A stretch of DNA of 9,778 bases from Candidatus Zhuqueibacterota bacterium (GCA_014729735.1 WJJN01000147.1:1-9778); one strand, 5' to 3'. Positions 1 through 6,447 are shown, numbered from the stretch's first letter. Notes: generated by a model not told the origin, from the letters alone. Program-made: numbers and translations.

Positions 1-77
1 TCCGGGCTTGTGCCGGAATTTTCTATTTTTTAAAAATTCAGGAGATTCCTGCATTCGCAGGAATGACACCAAAAAAT
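1..77. repeat. Intergenic hairpin repeat at left edge
   Basis: Two inverted repeats lie side by side. TCCGG (1-5) pairs with CCGGA (13-17). ATTCCTGC (45-52) pairs with GCAGGAAT (57-64) around a four-base ATTC loop, followed by GACA. The second hairpin resembles the short dispersed palindromes built around a CCTGC-NNNN-GCAGG stem next to ATGAC that occur between genes in many bacterial genomes. That this one is dispersed is inferred from resemblance; only one copy is visible here and the element may start before the window. Confidence 0.5.
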
Positions 78-185
78 GACTTTTGATACAGCCCCGTCTT
101 TTATCTTAAGCCATATAAAAGAGCTGGCAGTCACGCTTTCGGGGTTCATGAACAAACGCACAATCGACTTGGATCGAAGAATTCA

Positions 186-905
186 ATGAGAATATTTTCC
201 AAATCCAACATATTGCTATTAATTTTACTTATCTTGATTTTGATCTATATGAATTGCAGTTACGTCACGCACGGTATTACTTCGATAATATCGAAATCAT
301 TTCCCGGCGCAGTGTATTATGTGAACACCAATGAAAAGCTGCTCGCGCTCACTATCGATGACGGACCGGATTCGATCACCACGCCGGCGATTTTGGAGAC
401 GCTCGAGAAATATAATGCCAGAGCAACATTCTTTTTGATCTCCAGTTATATCGAAAACAATTCGGAAATAGTGACCCGAATTGCAGAACAGGGTCATGAA
501 ATCGGTAATCACATGACACACGATGAGCCGAGCCACAAATTATCGAAAGCGAAATTCATCCGGAAATTCAATGAAGCGGACAGCATTTTTTCACAATATG
601 CCAAAGTCCGCTGGTTTCGTCCAGGATCGGGGTTCTATAACGAATGGATGATCGAATACATCGAATCCCGCGGGTATCGCTGCGCACTGGGCTCGGTGTA
701 TCCGGTGGACACGATCACCCGGTCGTCATCATTTTCATCGTTTTACATATCAATGACCGTGCGACCGGGATCGATAATTATTTTGCACGACCGGGGCGCA
801 CGCGGCGCGCTCACCGTTGAAACCCTGCATACGATTCTGCCGATATTGAAAAACAGAGGATATGAATTTGTGACACTATCCGAATTAGTGGATTCTGCAA
901 AATAA
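186..905 (+). CDS. Membrane-anchored polysaccharide deacetylase (NodB domain)
   Basis: This is a 239-aa carbohydrate esterase family 4-type deacetylase, expected to remove N- or O-acetyl groups from an envelope or extracellular polysaccharide in a metal-dependent reaction. The N-terminus is an uncleaved anchor or signal segment (hydrophobic residues about 9-22, then Cys24). The catalytic domain starts with TIDDGPD (56-62), where the first Asp is the likely base and the second a metal ligand. ARATFFLI and GHEIGNH follow, with H109 as a metal ligand, then the WFRPGSGFY arginine motif and the late ILHD motif with H201. The second metal histidine, normally four residues after the first, is Asp113 here, with H112 and H117 close by. 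This resembles a divergent branch of the family. The start has only a weak GAAG upstream. The substrate cannot be read from the sequence. The next gene is separated by a promoter and terminator, so it is probably monocistronic. Confidence 0.88.
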   Translation: MRIFSKSNILLLILLILILIYMNCSYVTHGITSIISKSFPGAVYYVNTNEKLLALTIDDGPDSITTPAILETLEKYNARATFFLISSYIENNSEIVTRIAEQGHEIGNHMTHDEPSHKLSKAKFIRKFNEADSIFSQYAKVRWFRPGSGFYNEWMIEYIESRGYRCALGSVYPVDTITRSSSFSSFYISMTVRPGSIIILHDRGARGALTVETLHTILPILKNRGYEFVTLSELVDSAK

Positions 906-927
906 ATCATGGATTTGAAAATATATA

Positions 928-956
928 TTGACATTTACCAATATAATCAGTATCTT
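928..956 (+). promoter_or_regulatory. Sigma70-type promoter for helicase leader
   Basis: A consensus TTGACA -35 box (928-933) is followed by a 17-bp AT-rich spacer and TATCTT (951-956), a four-of-six match to the -10 box. This predicts a transcript start near 962-964, just ahead of a structured leader. A perfect TATAAT (942-947) also lies in the spacer but has no -35 at proper distance. This is the only good promoter seen between the deacetylase and the helicase. Confidence 0.5.
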
Positions 957-962
957 TAAGGA

Positions 963-1077
963 TTCATTTGTGAAACCGGGGAAACCCGTTTAAAAAGATA
1001 ATCGTTACAAGAAGCTGCCCAATTCTGATTAAAAGCAGACGTTCGCGGTTGTGCTTTTCTGAATTGGGCTTTTTTTA
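963..1077 (+). ncRNA. Candidate structured leader or small RNA upstream of DEAD-box helicase
   Basis: From the predicted start to the T-tract this stretch would give a transcript of about 115 nt. It contains a short hairpin, CGGG (977-980) and CCCG (985-988) closing a GAAA tetraloop of the GNRA class. That stem is extended by AAA/UUU (973-975 with 989-991) past one bulged C. An unpaired A-rich segment follows, then the long terminator hairpin. It encodes no plausible peptide and matches no riboswitch class I recognise. It could be an independent sRNA, or the 5' leader of the helicase gene with conditional termination. Both are inferences from promoter, structure and spacing. Confidence 0.4.
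1017..1077 (+). terminator. Intrinsic terminator / possible attenuator
   Basis: GCCCAATTC (1017-1025) pairs with GAATTGGGC (1061-1069). Above an internal loop, AAAAGCA (1031-1037) pairs with TGCTTTT (1052-1058). A run of eight T follows directly. This is a textbook Rho-independent terminator. It sits only 26 nt upstream of the helicase ATG, leaving little room for another full promoter. It either ends the deacetylase or leader transcript, or attenuates helicase expression. Confidence 0.85.
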
Positions 1078-1103
1078 TATTCATTTAATTTGAAAGTGTA
1101 TTT

Positions 1104-2855
1104 ATGACAACATTCGAAGAACTTGGAATTCAAAATGATTTGCTAAAAGGAATTCATGAATTAGGTTTTGAAAAACCAATGTCCATTCAAATAAAAGCAA
1201 TTCCATTGTTACTGAAACAGCAGAAAGACATGATTGGTCTGGCACAGACAGGAACCGGTAAAACCGCTGCATTCGGACTTCCGCTTATTCAATCTATTGA
1301 TATATCAAATAAGAACACGCAATCAGTTATTCTGGCACCGACCCGTGAATTATGCCTGCAAATTGCATCAGATTTAAATAATTACGCAAAATATGTAAAA
1401 GGACTGAATATCGTCACAGTTTACGGCGGCGCTGATATCGAGCGACAGATTTCAGCGATCAAGAAAGGAGCGCAGATCATCGTTGCCACACCGGGCAGAA
1501 TGGACGATCTGCTCAACCGTCGAAAGAAAATCGATCTCTCGAAAGTAAAAACAGTCGTGCTTGACGAGGCAGATGAGATGCTGTCTATGGGTTTCAAAGA
1601 AGAACTGGATGCAATTCTGGAAAGGACGCCAGCAACCAAACGCACGTTGCTGTTTTCGGCAACAATGTCCGCAGAAGTGTTGGCTTTGTCGAAAAACTAT
1701 TTGCATGATCCGGTGGAGATTGCTGCCGGACAGCGCAATACCGGTGCGGAAAATGTGAAGCATACCTGCTACACTGTGCACGAAAAAGATCGCTATTTCG
1801 CTTTAAAACGAATTGTCGATTATAATCCTGATATTTACGGCATCATTTTTTGCCGCACCCGGGAGGAGACTAAAAACATTGCCCGAAAATTGATGCAGGA
1901 TGGCTACAACGCCGATGCCCTGCACGGCGATCTGTCACAGGCGCAGCGCGAATCTGTAATGCACAAATTTCGTGTCAGAAATCTGAAGCTATTGACCGCG
2001 ACTGATGTCGCTGCCCGCGGACTGGACGTGAAGGAGTTGACGCACATTATTAATTACCGTATCCCGGATGACGTCACAGGCTATATCCACCGCAGCGGAC
2101 GAACAGGACGCGCCGGTCATACAGGATCATCGATCGTGATTATTAATCTGAAAGAGAAATATAAAATCCGGCAGATTGAAGCTAAACTCGGGAAAAAATT
2201 CAAAATGAGTGATGTTCCGGATGGAATCGAAATTTGCGAAAAGCAACTCTTTCAATTTATCGACCGGCTTGAAAGGATTGAAATCGATCACCGGGAAATC
2301 AATCGTTTTCTGCCCCAGATCTATGAAAAATTAGCCTGGCTGAATCGCGAAGATTTGATTAAACATTTTGTCGCGTTGCAATTCAATCATTTTTTGGATT
2401 ATTACAAAAATTCTGAAGATATTCAGCGCCCGACAGACAAGACCACTCGCACATCGAAAAAATCAAAGAAATCCCAAAAGGCGGAGAATAAGACATCGCG
2501 CACTCCGGTACCGGCAGCAGAGGATGGATTCACCCGCTTTTACATTAATTTAGGCGAACGTGACAAATTGACGCCGCCGGAATTAATAGGGCTGGTGAAC
2601 AAAAACACGCGACAGCGAAATATTGATATCGGCAAAATAGATATCATGCGCAAGTTTTCGTTTTTCGAGGTCGAAGAGCAGTATACAGATAAAGTTTTGA
2701 ATGGTTTCGATAACGCGAATTTCAAAAAAAGAAAAGTCGTTGTGGAAATTTCCAACGCCGGCACTGAAACAACACCTTCTACACCCCGAAACGGAAATGG
2801 CAAGCGATCCTCCCGGCGACCACGGAAAAATATGAAATCGAGACGACGGTTATAA
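1104..2855 (+). CDS. deaD: DEAD-box ATP-dependent RNA helicase with DbpA RNA-binding domain
   Basis: This is a complete 583-aa RNA helicase of the CsdA/DeaD type, a cytoplasmic enzyme that uses ATP to remodel RNA duplexes in ribosome assembly, mRNA decay and cold adaptation. All core motifs are present: Q motif (FEKPMSIQ), Walker A AQTGTGKT (47-54), PTREL, TPGR, DEAD (154-157), SAT (185-187), IIFCRTR, ATDVAARGLDV and HRSGRTGR (329-336). After the helicase core and a helical dimerisation-like segment comes a Lys/Ser/Thr-rich linker (about 434-473). A DbpA-type RNA-binding domain follows (about 474-553, starting FTRFYINLGERD), then a very basic tail rich in Arg, Lys, Gly and Asn. Length and order match DeaD/CsdA proteins; the deaD symbol is assigned by architecture. 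A structured leader and terminator-like hairpin precede it, so conditional expression is possible. The ribosome binding site is weak (GAAAG). Confidence 0.95.
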   Translation: MTTFEELGIQNDLLKGIHELGFEKPMSIQIKAIPLLLKQQKDMIGLAQTGTGKTAAFGLPLIQSIDISNKNTQSVILAPTRELCLQIASDLNNYAKYVKGLNIVTVYGGADIERQISAIKKGAQIIVATPGRMDDLLNRRKKIDLSKVKTVVLDEADEMLSMGFKEELDAILERTPATKRTLLFSATMSAEVLALSKNYLHDPVEIAAGQRNTGAENVKHTCYTVHEKDRYFALKRIVDYNPDIYGIIFCRTREETKNIARKLMQDGYNADALHGDLSQAQRESVMHKFRVRNLKLLTATDVAARGLDVKELTHIINYRIPDDVTGYIHRSGRTGRAGHTGSSIVIINLKEKYKIRQIEAKLGKKFKMSDVPDGIEICEKQLFQFIDRLERIEIDHREINRFLPQIYEKLAWLNREDLIKHFVALQFNHFLDYYKNSEDIQRPTDKTTRTSKKSKKSQKAENKTSRTPVPAAEDGFTRFYINLGERDKLTPPELIGLVNKNTRQRNIDIGKIDIMRKFSFFEVEEQYTDKVLNGFDNANFKKRKVVVEISNAGTETTPSTPRNGNGKRSSRRPRKNMKSRRRL

Positions 2856-2862
2856 TTTTTGT

Positions 2863-2906
2863 AAGGCTGCGCTAAATTCGTTCGAATTTGGCACAGCCTT
2901 CTTTAT
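2863..2906 (+). terminator. Intrinsic terminator after helicase
   Basis: AAGGCTG (2863-2869) pairs with CAGCCTT (2894-2900). After one mismatch and a GC step with a wobble, AAATTCG pairs with CGAATTT around a TT loop. The tail TTCTTTAT is only moderately T-rich. It starts 8 nt after the stop codon and ends the helicase transcript. Confidence 0.8.
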
Positions 2907-3267
2907 ATAAAAACCCATTCATAACAAAACGCCAGCATGCAATGTATCAGAGTCTTCACTAAAAATCATTAATTCATAATCAACGTATTTATACTTACGA
3001 ATAGCCGTATATTTTTATTGCTTTTTATTTGTGAAAATTCTATATCGTATACGTTACGAAGAAAATATTTGACTTTCAACAGTAAAAAGCTATTTAGAAG
3101 CTATTGGAAAAAACTTAACTTATTGATATCTTAGCAAGCGCTGCCACAAATCAATAATGTTATAAAAATCGCATCTCCATAAAGTCTACTATTATTTAGA
3201 GAGTCTTACATAATGAAATAGTGGTAAAACAAAGAATTTAATTTAATAGATCTAATCTAACAGCATC
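2907..3267. other. AT-rich intergenic stretch, no gene seen
   Basis: This is about 360 bases of AT-rich DNA. I find no ORF with a ribosome binding site, no tRNA-like fold and no repeat array. A TTGACT at about 3069 could be a -35 box for the following small genes, but its downstream partner (ATTTAG at 17 bp) is poor. The compositional change begins right after the helicase terminator, so this is the likely left flank of an accessory insertion. Confidence 0.5.
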
Positions 3268-3275
3268 AGAGGAGG
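3268..3275 (+). promoter_or_regulatory. Strong ribosome binding site of interrupted small ORF
   Basis: AGAGGAGG lies 8 nt upstream of the ATG at 3284. It is one of the strongest Shine-Dalgarno sequences in the window, which argues that the small ORF behind it is or recently was translated despite its early TAG codon. Confidence 0.7.
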
Positions 3276-3283
3276 ACGATATT

Positions 3284-3448
3284 ATGAAAGAAAAATAGAA
3301 AGGAAAGCAGGATAAAGAAAGACAAGAAAATGAGAAGCTTAAAAAATTCTTTGAATGGTTATTTTATGGAGCTATAACGGCGCTGGGTCTGCTGCTCCCT
3401 GTGTATATGATTAGTTTCATACCAGGTTGTATGGAGGCACTAAAATGA
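3284..3448 (+). pseudogene. Small single-helix membrane protein ORF interrupted by in-frame TAG
   Basis: The ATG at 3284, behind a strong ribosome binding site, opens a 54-codon frame whose only internal stop is TAG at codon 5 (3296-3298). Read through, the product has a highly charged Lys/Glu/Gln-rich N-terminus (KGKQDKERQENEKLKK, probably an amphipathic or coiled helix). One transmembrane segment follows (WLFYGAITALGLLLPVYMISF), then a short CMEALK tail. The TGA stop (3446-3448) overlaps the next gene's ATG as ATGA, the usual arrangement of translationally coupled genes. No ATG, GTG or TTG follows the TAG until inside the membrane segment, so a late restart would lose the cytoplasmic part. 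A CAG-to-TAG transition in a Gln/Lys/Glu-rich stretch is the simplest origin. Amber readthrough or an assembly error are alternatives. No known family is recognised. Confidence 0.55.
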
Positions 3449-3996
3449 ACTATGTTGCGAAGGTGTTCCTTGTAATCATAATAAATATCATGTTTTTCTT
3501 TCCCCCATCTGTCATACTATCCGAAAGATTTAATTACGATTTAATCCCTGACGATGACGATTGGGTTAGTGTAACACAGCAATTTAGAAATTGGGAAAAA
3601 TCAGGTTACATTGATAAAGCCCATGCAATTGCGCGAGGACATGGACGAAGTTTTGGTACACTACTTAAATCTTTATGGTGTTATTTATTTGGAGGTAAAA
3701 ATGTTTTCGTTGTTGAGTATTTAGCTAAACCTGAATTGATGTCTAAAAAAAGTAAAATGTATAGTAGAGCACATCTTCTTTTTATGGTTTACGCTCCAAA
3801 TAAATTTAAGGCAAAGCACATCTCCGATGAATTTCTGAACGACGAATATTGGATCATTACACACTGGCGTGGGAGGCGAAAAGTAGCCCGAATAATCTAT
3901 GAAGACGATAAAGATTCTTTGAAACTATATGAAAGGGCTGTAAAACAAGAGTTCTCAATGAAAATTATTAAATCTTGGGCGCCAGACGATACCTAG
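3445..3996 (+). CDS. Hypothetical membrane-anchored or exported protein
   Basis: This is a 183-aa protein that I do not recognise. The ATG at 3445 is preferred over an in-frame TTG at 3427 because GGAGG (3433-3437) lies 7 nt upstream and because the start overlaps the stop of the preceding small ORF (ATGA). The N-terminus is a hydrophobic helix (about 4-24, VFLVIIINIMFFFPP), either a signal peptide or an anchor. An acidic DDDDW stretch follows, then HAIARGHGRSFGTLLKSLWCYLFGG with a short hydrophobic segment. The C-terminal half is basic and aromatic, with YWIITHWRGRRKVARIIYEDD, which reads as beta-strand rich. Codon use is AT-rich compared with the flanking helicase and nucleotidase, suggesting acquisition. 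Together with the upstream single-helix protein it may form a two-component membrane unit, but no function can be assigned. It ends with TAG. Confidence 0.72.
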   Translation: MNYVAKVFLVIIINIMFFFPPSVILSERFNYDLIPDDDDWVSVTQQFRNWEKSGYIDKAHAIARGHGRSFGTLLKSLWCYLFGGKNVFVVEYLAKPELMSKKSKMYSRAHLLFMVYAPNKFKAKHISDEFLNDEYWIITHWRGRRKVARIIYEDDKDSLKLYERAVKQEFSMKIIKSWAPDDT

Positions 3997-4107
3997 CACA
4001 ACTAAAAATTATGATTATTATATCAAAAAAAAATTATTATATTAATTTATAAATAATGCTGCTAAACAAATAACGACCTTGACAAATTAAATCCTCGTAA
4101 ATCTTTT

Positions 4108-4143
4108 AAACCCTCATATCATTCTATATGAGGGTTTTAATTT
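4108..4143 (+). terminator. Intrinsic terminator closing the AT-rich cassette
   Basis: AAACCCTCATAT (4108-4119) pairs perfectly over 12 bp with ATATGAGGGTTT (4126-4137) around a six-base loop. TTTAATTTTAT follows. It is about 110 nt after the hypothetical gene; the bases between are AT-rich and hold no ORF. Confidence 0.88.
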
Positions 4144-4247
4144 TATAGTTTGCAATGCAACAATTTCCATACTCATGAATTTCAGCCCTCGAATTCCCAA
4201 CCAATTATTTCCTGTCGAAAAAAACTCTTTACATTTTCAACATTATT

Positions 4248-4265
4248 TTGTAACTTACTTGTAAC
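4248..4265 (+). promoter_or_regulatory. TTGTAAC direct repeat upstream of 5'-nucleotidase
   Basis: TTGTAAC occurs at 4248-4254 and again at 4259-4265, an 11-bp period (one helical turn). On the other strand this reads TTACAA-N5-TTACAA. Response regulators of the OmpR/PhoB family bind direct repeats with this spacing, and Bacillus PhoP boxes have a comparable TTAACA-N5-TTAACA form. A phosphate-responsive site would suit a secreted nucleotidase gene, but this is inference from spacing and context. Confidence 0.3.
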
Positions 4266-4348
4266 ATTTGAATCTTGTTGAAAATTTCATTCGCACTTCC
4301 ATCACGCCCAGCTTAGAATCAACTCAAGCGCTATCAATCCGTGGCTGG

Positions 4349-4360
4349 AGACAATTGTCT
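4349..4360. promoter_or_regulatory. 12-bp palindrome upstream of 5'-nucleotidase
   Basis: AGACAATTGTCT is a perfect 12-bp palindrome ending 37 nt before the nucleotidase ATG, in the expected untranslated leader. It could be a repressor operator. It has no identified regulator and a single palindrome of this size can occur by chance. Confidence 0.25.
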
Positions 4361-4397
4361 TCATGCCAGAATCCTTCAATATAAAAGGGAGGTATAA

Positions 4398-4862
4398 ATG
4401 AAACGTCGATTCCAAGTTTTCATCATGATCCTCTGTGTTTTGATGTTCGCTTCCTTGTACGGACAGAGTGAGGTGTTGACGATCATTCATATAAATGATA
4501 CGCATTCACATCTCACACCCTGGGGTCCGAAGGACGCGTCCAATGTCGGGACTTACGGCGGATTTGCCAGAATTGCCAGCGTTATTGGGAGCATCAAAGC
4601 CGCGACGCCAAATCCGATTACGCTGCATGCCGGTGATGTATTCGGCGGCGATTTGATGTTCAATAATTTCTACGGCGTGCCGGAATTCCAGATCATGGCT
4701 GCTCTGGGCTTCGATGCCATGACCATCGGTAATCATGAATTCAATTATTATCCCACGACTCTCGTGGAGAGCCTGCAGAGCGCCGGCTTTCCGGGACTTT
4801 TCCCGCTGCTGAGTAGCGAATCTGGACATGAGCGGATTTCCGGATCTCGATCCGTTTATTGA
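4398..4862 (+). CDS. 5'-nucleotidase / metallophosphatase, N-terminal part (frameshifted)
   Basis: This is the first part of a secreted 5'-nucleotidase of the UshA/CpdB-like metallophosphatase family, which hydrolyses nucleotides outside the cytoplasm to release phosphate and nucleosides. A perfect GGGAGG (4387-4392) sets the start. Residues 1-23 form a signal peptide (KRR, a hydrophobic core, then ASLYGQ). The first metal-binding motif is IIHINDTHSHL with D34 and H36. HAGD (D80) and GNHEF (N111, H112) follow, the expected ligands of the dinuclear centre. The frame is normal to about residue 140 (FPLLSS), then runs into 15 unrelated residues and a stop. The family continuation is found in the +1 frame from about 4819. 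The gene is therefore split, and this piece alone lacks the last metal histidines and the substrate domain. Confidence 0.85.
   Translation: MKRRFQVFIMILCVLMFASLYGQSEVLTIIHINDTHSHLTPWGPKDASNVGTYGGFARIASVIGSIKAATPNPITLHAGDVFGGDLMFNNFYGVPEFQIMAALGFDAMTIGNHEFNYYPTTLVESLQSAGFPGLFPLLSSESGHERISGSRSVY
4813..4862 (+). other. Frameshift site in 5'-nucleotidase
   Basis: The upstream frame reads SSESGHER; the downstream frame has a TGA at 4810-4812 and is open only after it. The shift must therefore lie between 4813 and the stop at 4860-4862. Omitting the single G at 4818 gives SSNLDMSGF, which suits the family's usual Asn after the strand following LLS. No slippery run or ribosome-binding-like stimulator is visible, so a one-base insertion or sequencing error is more likely than programmed frameshifting. 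Confidence 0.8.
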
Positions 4863-6297
4863 TGACTATATCATCAGAGAATATGGGGAAACGAAAGTCG
4901 GGATTTTCGGATTGACCACCGAGCAGACGAATATAATCGCCCACCCTGAACCGGTGGTGATAACCGATGCGTCCGCAGCGGCGATGGCAATGGTCGACAC
5001 GCTGACTGCAAAGGACTGTGACGTGATCATCGCTCTGACGCATATCGGCGATCTCCTGGACATGCAGCTCGCAGCCACTGTACCCGGTATCGATATCATC
5101 ATCGGCGGGCATTCACATACGCTGATCCCGGAACCGATGGCTGTTCCGAATATGTCTACCGGCGATACTACCGTCATCGTGCAGGCAGACTGGGCAGGAA
5201 CGCACGTAGGCAAGTTAACCGTGGAAGTCAGCGATCAAAAAGTGAAGATGCTCGATTATCAGATGATCCCAGTCGATGAAACAGTTCCCGCAGAGCCAGC
5301 CACCGCTGCCATGCTCAACGGGCTGATTGCGATGATCGAAGCGGATCCGAGATATGGTCCGGCGTACACTGCCATAATCGCTGAAGCGGCTGCGGAGCAT
5401 CCGAAGGAGCTGAACGCCGGTGAGTTCAAAGACACGAAATTAGGTGACCTGATCACCGATGCCCTGCGGGATACCGCTGATACGGACATCGCTTTTGCTG
5501 CAAATGGATTTATCCGCCAGAACATCTTTCCCGGAAATCTCATGGCTGCCGATATGTTTCAGGTGCTGCCAGAAGGCTTGAATCCGGAAACCGGCTATGG
5601 ATCGGGTGTTTCCAAATTTCAGATCAGCGGCTTGAATATCATCGTCGGGCTTGAATTTTCTGTCGCTATGATCGAATATGAGGATACCTTTTTCCTGAAC
5701 GTCTCCGGGCTGACATTCGATTTTAATTCGACTAATCCGGCTGGATCACGTGTGGATGCGACGTCCATTCGGATAAATGGCGCGCCTGTCGATCCACAAA
5801 AATTATACAGCGTCGCCATCAATTCCGATCTGGTGGGCATGCTCAGTCTCACGGGCATCGATACAATTTACAATGTTGAGCCGGTTGCCAGCTCCGAATT
5901 TCTGGTATTCAAAAACTATATTGTGAAAAATTCGCCCATCGATCATCCCGGCGGCGAACGGATTCGCGATGTCGCCAAAACATCCGTCGCATCCAACGAT
6001 GTCAATGCGGCGAAAGCGCAATCGTATTTTCTCGAGCGGAATTATCCCAACCCATTCAATCCAACCACGACCATTAGCTACTCCGTTCCGCAGGCGAGCG
6101 AGGTGCGCATCTCGATCTTCAATACACTGGGACAGGAAATCCGCGTGCTCACCGATTCACACCATGAGGCAGGAGTTTACAAGTTGAGCTGGGATGGACG
6201 CGATTACACGGGACAGCAGGTTTCCAGCGGAATTTATTTTTCCCGTTTGAAAGCAGGCAACGTCGTCATGGCACGGCGGATGATTCTGGCGAAGTAA
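4828..6297 (+). CDS. 5'-nucleotidase, C-terminal part with sorting domain (frameshifted)
   Basis: This is the downstream 489 codons of the same gene; the repaired protein would be 632 aa (4398-6297). The ATG at 4828 has no ribosome binding site and falls inside the phosphatase fold, so it is not a natural start. KVGIFGLTT and IIALTHIGDL precede the final metal motif GGHSHT (93-98 of this piece). The 5'-nucleotidase C-terminal domain (about 196-365) contains DTKLGDLITDAL and ANGFIR and normally binds the nucleoside. The last 85 residues (from NYPNPFNP at 405) form a FlgD-like / type IX-type secretion sorting domain with LGQEIRVL, SWDGRD, SSGIYF and a basic RRMILAK end. This points to export to the cell surface or medium. 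A strong terminator follows within 20 nt, so the gene is a single transcription unit. Confidence 0.85.
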   Translation: MSGFPDLDPFIDDYIIREYGETKVGIFGLTTEQTNIIAHPEPVVITDASAAAMAMVDTLTAKDCDVIIALTHIGDLLDMQLAATVPGIDIIIGGHSHTLIPEPMAVPNMSTGDTTVIVQADWAGTHVGKLTVEVSDQKVKMLDYQMIPVDETVPAEPATAAMLNGLIAMIEADPRYGPAYTAIIAEAAAEHPKELNAGEFKDTKLGDLITDALRDTADTDIAFAANGFIRQNIFPGNLMAADMFQVLPEGLNPETGYGSGVSKFQISGLNIIVGLEFSVAMIEYEDTFFLNVSGLTFDFNSTNPAGSRVDATSIRINGAPVDPQKLYSVAINSDLVGMLSLTGIDTIYNVEPVASSEFLVFKNYIVKNSPIDHPGGERIRDVAKTSVASNDVNAAKAQSYFLERNYPNPFNPTTTISYSVPQASEVRISIFNTLGQEIRVLTDSHHEAGVYKLSWDGRDYTGQQVSSGIYFSRLKAGNVVMARRMILAK

Positions 6298-6315
6298 TTT
6301 TATCGCATTTTCTCA

Positions 6316-6355
6316 AAAACGGAAGCAGTCTGGAAAAGGTGGCTTCCGTTTTTTT
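6316..6355 (+). terminator. Intrinsic terminator after 5'-nucleotidase
   Basis: AAAACGGAAGC (6316-6326) pairs over 11 bp with GCTTCCGTTTT (6342-6352) around a 15-base loop, and the T-run continues to 6355. It lies 18 nt past the stop codon. Confidence 0.9.
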
Positions 6356-6378
6356 ATTTCATAACCAGAAAAACACCG

Positions 6379-6409
6379 GATTTCCGAAGTCTTTGAAACT
6401 TCGGAAATC
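6379..6409. repeat. Second perfect hairpin downstream of the terminator
   Basis: GATTTCCGAAGT (6379-6390) pairs perfectly with ACTTCGGAAATC (6398-6409) around a seven-base loop and is followed by TTTCTC. It stands 23 nt behind a good terminator and ahead of a broken gene. It could be a backup terminator, a terminator on either strand, or a copy of a dispersed palindromic repeat. Confidence 0.6.
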
Positions 6410-6447
6410 TTTCTCGCATATTATCAATTAAAATATTTTATTTAACC

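Noticed and set aside
148..189. 13-codon ORF whose TGA overlaps the deacetylase ATG
   Set aside because: The ATGA overlap is suggestive of a coupled leader peptide, but there is no good ribosome binding site and the peptide is too short to distinguish from chance.
942..947. Perfect TATAAT box
   Set aside because: No -35 element lies at 16-18 bp upstream; the TTGACA at 928 is too close and TTGAAA at 915 too far. The TTGACA/TATCTT pair fits better.
3427..3444. TTG start for the hypothetical protein
   Set aside because: ATG at 3445 has GGAGG at proper spacing and overlaps the upstream stop; the TTG would place that ribosome binding site inside the coding region.
4828..4862. Independent downstream gene starting at ATG 4828
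   Set aside because: No ribosome binding site, and the start falls inside a phosphatase fold whose first half is directly upstream in another frame; a frameshift explains it better.
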